Shown piece by piece: positions 18,354 to 23,820 of a stretch of DNA of 23,820 nucleotides. Position 1 is the stretch's first letter. Each line of letters opens with the position of its first letter. Both the position numbers and the translations under genes were made by a program. The notes below the pieces were generated by a model, which made no database searches, was not told the origin of the DNA, and worked only from the letters and a program-made list of their open reading frames with translations. The stretch spans positions 43,070 through 66,889 of the forward strand of contig VHZZ01000211.1 of assembly GCA_009801015.1 (NCBI GenBank), written 5' to 3'. Source of the DNA: Silene noctiflora (lineage: Eukaryota; Streptophyta; Magnoliopsida; Caryophyllales; Caryophyllaceae).

Positions 18354-19742
18354 TCATTTGGCCGACCGCCTTTTGCATATCAAAGGATTGATCATTGTTT
18401 TGCATTGGGGGTTGGGTAGGTATGGATTGGTTGAATTTTTGAATTTTATGGTTGAACAAATATGATATAAAACCCATAGTTTTTGAATGACGAAACTGAG
18501 TATGTTAAATTTATAGCGGAATTGTTTGAAGTATTGTGTTGTAACTCGTGGAATCGAAAACACAAGCTGATTTTATCGATTTGCATTAGTTAGTGTAAGT
18601 GAATGATGACTAACCTTTAAAGATGTTATTTGCAAAAATAATATTTTCATTGTATTGTTTGAAATTATTGTATGCATGTTATTTCAAGTTAATGTTTTAT
18701 GTTATTAAATAGAAAAAAATTATTACTAGCTGAACTTTTTTTGAAATAAGAATATTAATATTGTGTAGTATGTTAATAAAGGCCAAACAATTTGGGCTAA
18801 TAAGATATTTTATGAGTTCAAAGACCTTTATTTTGTTTTATATGGTTGTAGTAGGACGAATTATTAGACTAAAAACTTAAAAATAATTAATTATGCACTA
18901 AATGTAGTTTATTTACAGTATAAATTATAGATCCTTGCATGCATATCAAAATAATTATAAGAATAAAATTTGGGATGATAAAGATGATATTAGTATTCTA
19001 GAAAATTGATTATGGGTCGAAATTATGGTAAAGTTTTTGTCAAAACCGATATTAAAACAGTAAAACCGATTTTCGAGATATAAACGATTCACTAAAAGTT
19101 TAATTGCTGGAGTTTTAGATCACAAATAATAATGAAATTTTACACACTATTATAATTTAAAATTATGAGCTTAAATATCAAAAATTAGTTTTACTGGAGT
19201 TGTATACCTTTCAAAATGTATTCATCACTGAAAAACAAACCCGAAAATTGAAAACAGACTTACGAAATTTAGTTTGGGATAAAACCTGGTTTGGATACTC
19301 TTTAGACAGTAAGGACACCCCAAAAAAAACGTTTAATGAAAATTTGGTAACATTTCGTGGTTATTTGGGATTATTTCTCGAAATAGTAAATAAAACTGTG
19401 TTTAACACTATTAAAAAATCAAAAGCAGTAAAAGACTTGTTAAAATAGGCTCACATTCTTTTTTTGGACTTCAAATAATTTACTTAAGTTATATCTTAGG
19501 TGGTATTAAAAAATTTAAGTCTATCTATAATTAATAATTAATAAAATAAAAACCCTATTGATTATTTTGAGTTTAGAACCAACCCTTAGTCAACCTGGTC
19601 AAGTTTAGCTAACAAGGGTCAAATGGGTCTATGACCCACCAGACCCGATGGTCAAGTTTGGTGGCCAAATCCCGACTTATTAATAGGGACAAAATCGACT
19701 TTAGATAATCTAATTAATTAAATCTAATTAATTAAACTAATC
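18354..19742. other. AT-rich region without recognised gene
   Basis: The Athila-like element has no visible polypurine tract or 3' LTR here. An open frame at 19200-19448 (82 codons, beginning MYTFQNVFITEKQTRKLK) is lysine-rich and has no family resemblance; in 67% AT sequence this is likely chance. The stretch 19575-19690 is locally richer in GC (repeated GGTCAA and ACCCACC words), resembling retroelement U5 or leader sequence, but no ends were found. Confidence 0.4.
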
Positions 19743-19969
19743 ACATGTTTGTTTAGTTAATTTGTATGTTTAATTGATTTAATTAACATGTTTTTGACAC
19801 GATTATGAAATAATTGAATTGAAGTTGAGTATTTGTTAAATAACCACCATGGCTCGAAAATTTGGCTTGATTAATTGAGTTGTTTGATTCATATGGTTTA
19901 TTTCAGATGTTAGTTTAATTAATTAGAATTGCATGGAATCGCATAAATTTGAATTATTTGTGTCGATTT
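19743..19969. repeat. 0.23 kb direct repeat, copy 1
   Basis: Matches 21368-21608 in order and orientation: CATGTTTGTTTA, TTTTTGACACGATTATGAAA, TTGAAGTTGAGTA, AATAACCACCATGG, CGAAAATTTGGCTTGATTAA and ATCGCATAAATTTGAATTAT are shared. Copy 2 has an extra TTTAATTAATTAGA unit. The pair frames a 1.4 kb stretch holding LTR-C. This could be an old segmental or intra-element duplication. Confidence 0.85.
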
Positions 19970-19980
19970 GATTAATTCAC

Positions 19981-20909
19981 AATATAATGAAATAGGCGTA
20001 AGACAAGAAATTCCAACATCTTAACTCAACAATATTAATATAAAAGATCGTCGTAAAACATGTCTCATATTACTAATCAATTTGAAATCCAAACAATCAA
20101 GAAAAATAAATAACAACAGTTAAATTAACATAAGATAAAATTGAGTAGTTTCCTACCTTTAAAGCAATTCTCCAAATAATAAGAAAATAGAAAATAATAA
20201 AGCTTGTCCTCAAAACTTCCGCCTAATTAAGACAATCAATTACATAAAATTACTAACGAATTTGATAGAATAATTTAAGATGTAAACTACCCATAACAAA
20301 ACCCCTGAAACCCGTCTCAAGCCTCGCCCCCAACGCCCCCAAACGCACGGCCAACGACAACCGGTCAACGGTGGCTTCGGTCACGGTGCATCGATCAAGG
20401 TCAATGCGGGCTTTGGTTTAACGTAAACAATTGATTAGATGTGTTTAGGCAGTTACACTAATTAAATCTAAGGCAAGATGAATTCGTCTTAAAGTTGTCC
20501 CGCGAAGTTGTCTCATAAGTCTCCCTCTAAATCTCCCTCTAGCTCTATGTTTGAGTTTTATGTTGTGAAATATTATGAGAATATATGGTAGGGTATGTGG
20601 GTATATATAGTTGTTGAAGTATAATAAAAAAATATTTAAATATTAGGAACTGTGTAGGATTAGGTAAGATCTCAGAAGCACTCTCGTTCTCCTTTCCTTG
20701 TCCTACACCCACCGATCTCTCTTTCTTTTATTTATTTTTTCTTTTTTTATTCCAAAACTATTACTATTTCAAATATTATTTCGTACAAATTCTATTGTTG
20801 CAATCTATATTTATTCTAGTTGGAATTATATTTATTCTAATCACAAAGAGACATAAATAAGTTAAATAATTAAATTAAAACAAAGTACTTAAAAATACTG
20901 GTTGTTACA
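19981..20909 (-). mobile_element. Truncated LTR related to LTR-A (LTR-C)
   Basis: Right end reads GGTTGTTACA at 20909, like the U3 end of LTR-A and LTR-B. The minus strand then shows TATATATACCC at 20599-20609, a leader, and the block AATTGCTTTAAAGGTAGGAAA (20140-20166) shared with LTR-A. GC-rich CGCCCCCAACGCCCCC (20325-20340) parallels CAGCGCCCCCAACTCCC in LTR-A. The TGTAACA start expected on the left is missing, so its 3' part is lost; 19981 is approximate. No target duplication was seen. Confidence 0.6.
20602..20609 (-). promoter_or_regulatory. TATA box of LTR-C
   Basis: Minus-strand TATATATA followed by CCC, about 300 bases from the U3 end, as in LTR-A. Confidence 0.5.
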
Positions 20910-21367
20910 ACTAACTTTGAAAATTTATCATAAAATCGAGTATGAGTTAAAGTACCATTCCGACTACTCGTTTTAACTTGAGTTAGGGAGAAAAAGGGCT
21001 AGATTGGTCAGCCGTATCACTTCCTTATTTACATGTCCTTGTATTTGGAATATGACAACATTAATTGAATTAGTTATGTTAATTAATGATATTATCGTTT
21101 TGTTGAGATTTGCGTGAAGGAGATCGCGTTTAGTATTGTGAGTATGCTGATGGATGACCTTCTTTGTGTGTGGATTTGTCTTCCGTTGGGATAGATTTAT
21201 TCTATGTTTTTGTATGATGAATTTAGCATGTTTAATTGAGTTAATTAATTTAATCATGTTTAAATTGAATGAATTTAGGCATGATTAGTTGAATCCATCT
21301 TTTGGCTTAATTAAAATTGTTAAAGTTTGCATCTTTAATTATTTTAGCATGTTCATTTGTTATCTAG
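20910..21367. other. AT-rich spacer between LTR-C and repeat copy 2
   Basis: Contains many TTTAATTAA and AGCATGTT words but no gene. An open frame on the minus strand (20973-21257) is composed of common AT-rich codons and has no family resemblance. Confidence 0.4.
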
Positions 21368-21608
21368 CATGTTTGTTTATTTAATTTGTATGTCTAATTT
21401 ATTTAATTAACATATTTTTGACACGATTATGAAATAATTTAATTGAAGTTGAGTACTTGTTAAATAACCACCATGGTTCGAAAATTTGGCTTGATTAATT
21501 GAGTTGTTCGATTCATGTAGTTTATTTCAGAAGTCGGTTTAATTAATTAGATTTAATTAATTAGAATTGCTTGAAATCGCATAAATTTGAATTATTTGTG
21601 TTGATTTA
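21368..21608. repeat. 0.23 kb direct repeat, copy 2
   Basis: Second copy of 19743-19969 in the same orientation; see that entry. Sequence identity appears around nine in ten by eye. Confidence 0.85.
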
Positions 21609-22455
21609 TTTTTGTGAATTTTTTCACATTGCTTGTATTCAATGGGGAATCATCTTGGGCGCAAGCAAGGGTTACCATATTCCACACTTCTGGTTATGGG
21701 GTACTTGACTAAACTGGCAAGATGGTTTCACTGGGAATATAGACCCTTTTAAAAGACTGATCGAGACTTAGAAGAGTCTAGGAGCATACATATTTAATAT
21801 GTGAATGATTATTTGTTAATCGTTGTACTCCACGTCAAATTTCGAAAATCCTATGTCAATTTCAAAACCGTTTCTTCGAAATCCACTTTCAAAAATAGCA
21901 TGATTTTCAAACTCGAAATGCTGCCCAATTAGGATTATGACTTTTTGACCAAAAAAGAGATTTTATAGCCAGCATGCTTCCCATTTTAAATCTCATTTTG
22001 AATCAATCCATCCTTTTCCAAATCGCTCAAAATTGGTTTTAATTCCCGAACCTTGACCAAGCATGAAGTGTGTCATGTCCATATCAAGTCGTAGCCGTGA
22101 GTCATTAGTGTTGGTATGTGATAGAGGTCTAGACCAAAATCCACCTGAATCACAAGCTCACTCTTGGGTTCGAGCCAGTTGTATTAGTCGTTGGTCTGAG
22201 TCAACCACTAAAACGTCCCCCTAGGACACTTGGGATTTTTCTCCTGGGCTCATGGACCATGTTGGTCCAATCACGGGTTTAATCATGTAATCGAATTAAG
22301 ATTGTTTCGATGTCTAAATCAACCTATGAGTAAAATCCATCATCAGGCTAAGTCTGAGTCAAGTCTTTATATAGGTCAACTTGTGAATCAAGTCTTTGAG
22401 TGGTAGGGGTTCTTTGTTCAAGTATTGATTACTTCGGGGTTTCTTTGTAGAAAAG
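21609..22455 (+). other. Probable LTR end or leader upstream of Tat-like gag
   Basis: Non-coding, less AT-rich than the flanks, with repeated words such as GAGTCAA, AAGTCTTT and TCGAAATcC. It leads directly into gag at 22456, so it should hold the LTR 3' end and primer site, but no tRNA-complementary sequence could be recognised. Confidence 0.4.
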
Positions 22456-23719
22456 ATGGCTCAAACCGGAAAGAAAGCAATGAAAGCTCTTGTGACCAAG
22501 ATGGGTGAGACCTTAGAACTCATGATGAGTCGGTTGACTGCTATTGAGAACAAGATTACAGGAAAGTCCCTATAACTACCCCTCTTACTGATCTTGAGAA
22601 GAGGCTAAATTTAATGGAAGATCAGATGAAACTTTCTCAGGGAGAGAGCATTCACTATGAAAATGCTTGAACTTACTCTCAAGTTCAAAACAAGCTGCCT
22701 ACAACCTTCGTACTAACTGACATCCCTAAATTTAAGGGAACTGAAGACCAAGTACATCATGTCCAGGCTTACAAAGAGTACTTGGCACTGAAAGGAGTAC
22801 CTGCTGATATGCTCTCTCAAATATTTGCTTAGTCTTTGGGAAAACACCCCAAGGCATGGTCCTACAATTTGGAACTGAAGAGCTACCCTACTTTCGAAGA
22901 CATTACACTGAAGTTTTGTAAACATTTTGCTAATAATGTTGAGATTCAGACAAGCATACGAACACTAGGAGTCATGACACATAAGGAGTAGGAGGGATTT
23001 ACTGATTTTCTCACGAGATGGCGCACAGATAGCGTGAAGCTGGCTAAGAAGCCAAATGAAATTGAGATGGTAGACAAATTCGTGAAAAATCTGCGACCTG
23101 TCTTCTGTGATGCTGTTAAATACCAGAATTTCAGCTCTTTTAAAGAACAAATAAAGGTGGGAAGGAAAATCAAAGATGATGTCAGAGCAATAGAAGCTGA
23201 AACGCCTAAGGGTTAGCAGGGGGCCTCATCCTCTAAGGCAAAGGTCTGTTCAACCAGTCATTTTGTTGAAGCGATCAATGTGTTGGAAGGACCGTCAAAG
23301 AGGTCACGACGCCAAGATCCCAGGGTAATCACGAACATTGGGTGCACTTATAACTATGCTCTCCAGAGGCTGATGGCTCAAAGAAAACTGAGCCCTATTA
23401 GCCCAACTCCTGACCCTCCTGTAGACAAAGAAGGCAAGTGTACAAGTCGAATGCTTACTGTGCCTTCTATCAAGGCAAGGGTCACAATACCGAAAGGTGC
23501 TTCCGACTGAAACATGAGATCTAGGAGATGATCGAAAATGGAACACTTCTGATCCCAACCGTGAAACCTAACAACGTCACCAACCGATTCGGTAACCATG
23601 AAAATTTTGTTACCATCGAATATAATGTCGATTATTCCCATCTCATTCTTCCATGCCATTTGAAAGGGGTGTTCGTGTTTGAGTATGTGTCCTCGACAAT
23701 AATGCGATCACATGTTTAA
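22456..23719 (+). pseudogene. gag: Tat/Ogre-type Ty3/gypsy gag, broken
   Basis: ATG at 22456 opens MAQTGKKAMKALVTKMGE, a basic then coiled-coil-like N terminus (TLELMMSRLTAIENKI). After a frameshift near 22565 the frame reads DLEKRLNLMEDQMKLSQGES, LPTTFVLTDIPKFKGTEDQ, then the capsid core SLGKHPKAWSYNLELKSYPT, FEDITLKFCKHFANNVEIQT, EGFTDFLTRWRTDSVKLA and VDKFVKNLRPVF, the Retrotrans_gag pattern (PF03732). A second frameshift near 23440 leads to NAYCAFYQGKGHNTERCFRL, the short Cys-His zinc-finger-like block (C-GKGHNT--C) that Tat/Ogre gag carries. Stops at 22679, 22831, 22990 and 23215 (approximate) and a TAG at 23522 break it. The tail runs to TAA at 23717. Capsid protein of a retrotransposon; inactive. 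Protease and pol do not follow. Confidence 0.85.
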
Positions 23720-23820
23720 ATCTCATAATAAAAATACATAAGGGAAAGTAATATTTTATTGTCAACTAATCCACATTAATCGGTAATGATTGGCTGATTA
23801 GAGTTTGACATTACTGTCGT
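23720..23820. repeat. Possible retroelement terminal sequence at window edge
   Basis: Directly after gag the sequence becomes AT-rich, with a purine run AAGGGAAAG (23741-23749) followed by TTTTATTGTCAAC. A purine run before an LTR start is the usual polypurine-tract arrangement, so the element may have lost pol and joined gag to its 3' LTR. The window ends before this can be tested. Confidence 0.3.

Noticed and set aside
18780-18835. Possible small inverted repeat element (AATAAAGGCC ... GACCTTTATT)
   Set aside because: Only about 8-10 bases pair and no target duplication is present; within chance for AT-rich sequence.
19200-19448. 82-codon lysine-rich frame (MYTFQNVFITEK start)
   Set aside because: Isolated, without recognisable domain or gene signals; kept only as a note in the spacer entry.

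Overview
This window looks like a stretch of a plant (eudicot) nuclear genome made almost entirely of decayed, nested transposable elements. I find no intact host gene, tRNA gene, prokaryotic feature or CRISPR array. Evidence for a plant: Ty1/copia gag with a tRNA-Met primer site, Athila-like and Tat/Ogre-like Ty3/gypsy fragments, a CACTA transposon, MULE-type and Stowaway MITEs, a 5S rRNA-like segment, long AT-rich spacers and (TA)n, (CT)n and (CA)n microsatellites. The repeat style would fit Caryophyllales, but that is a weak impression. One N (1711) between two identical 74-base blocks suggests a draft-assembly join.

Layout. 1-257: unclassified repeat remnant. 258-1978: minus-strand Ty1/copia remnant (gag, primer site, LTR), its LTR split by two MITEs. 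1979-6140: AT-rich spacer holding a diverged repeat pair split by a 1.29 kb insertion with 16-bp duplications, a Stowaway MITE and a minisatellite. 6141-6351: a second minus-strand copia gag scrap. 6479-18353: plus-strand Athila-like element (LTR, weak tRNA-Asp-type primer site, gag, spacer with microsatellite, ATHILA ORF1-like gene) with no visible protease, reverse transcriptase or integrase. Its gag is split by a 1.6 kb solo LTR (LTR-A), which is itself split by a 2.28 kb solo LTR (LTR-B, target duplication ACCTG). Its ORF1 is split by a reversed Athila-like LTR, which carries a 2.14 kb CACTA element at its TATA box; that CACTA contains the 5S rRNA-like segment. 18354-22455: AT-rich repeats, including a truncated third LTR related to LTR-A (LTR-C) and a 0.23 kb direct repeat pair. 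22456-23719: broken Tat/Ogre-type gag, followed by probable terminal retroelement sequence.

Nothing here forms a working gene system; the interest is in insertion order and unusual cis structures. The strongest are five tandem hairpins in LTR-B with a fixed 14-nt loop and changing, often compensating stems, a 5S-type internal promoter segment inside a CACTA transposon, and a short possible intron plus 22-codon ORF in the LTR-B leader. Coordinates were read by eye; LTR ends without matching duplications are approximate.
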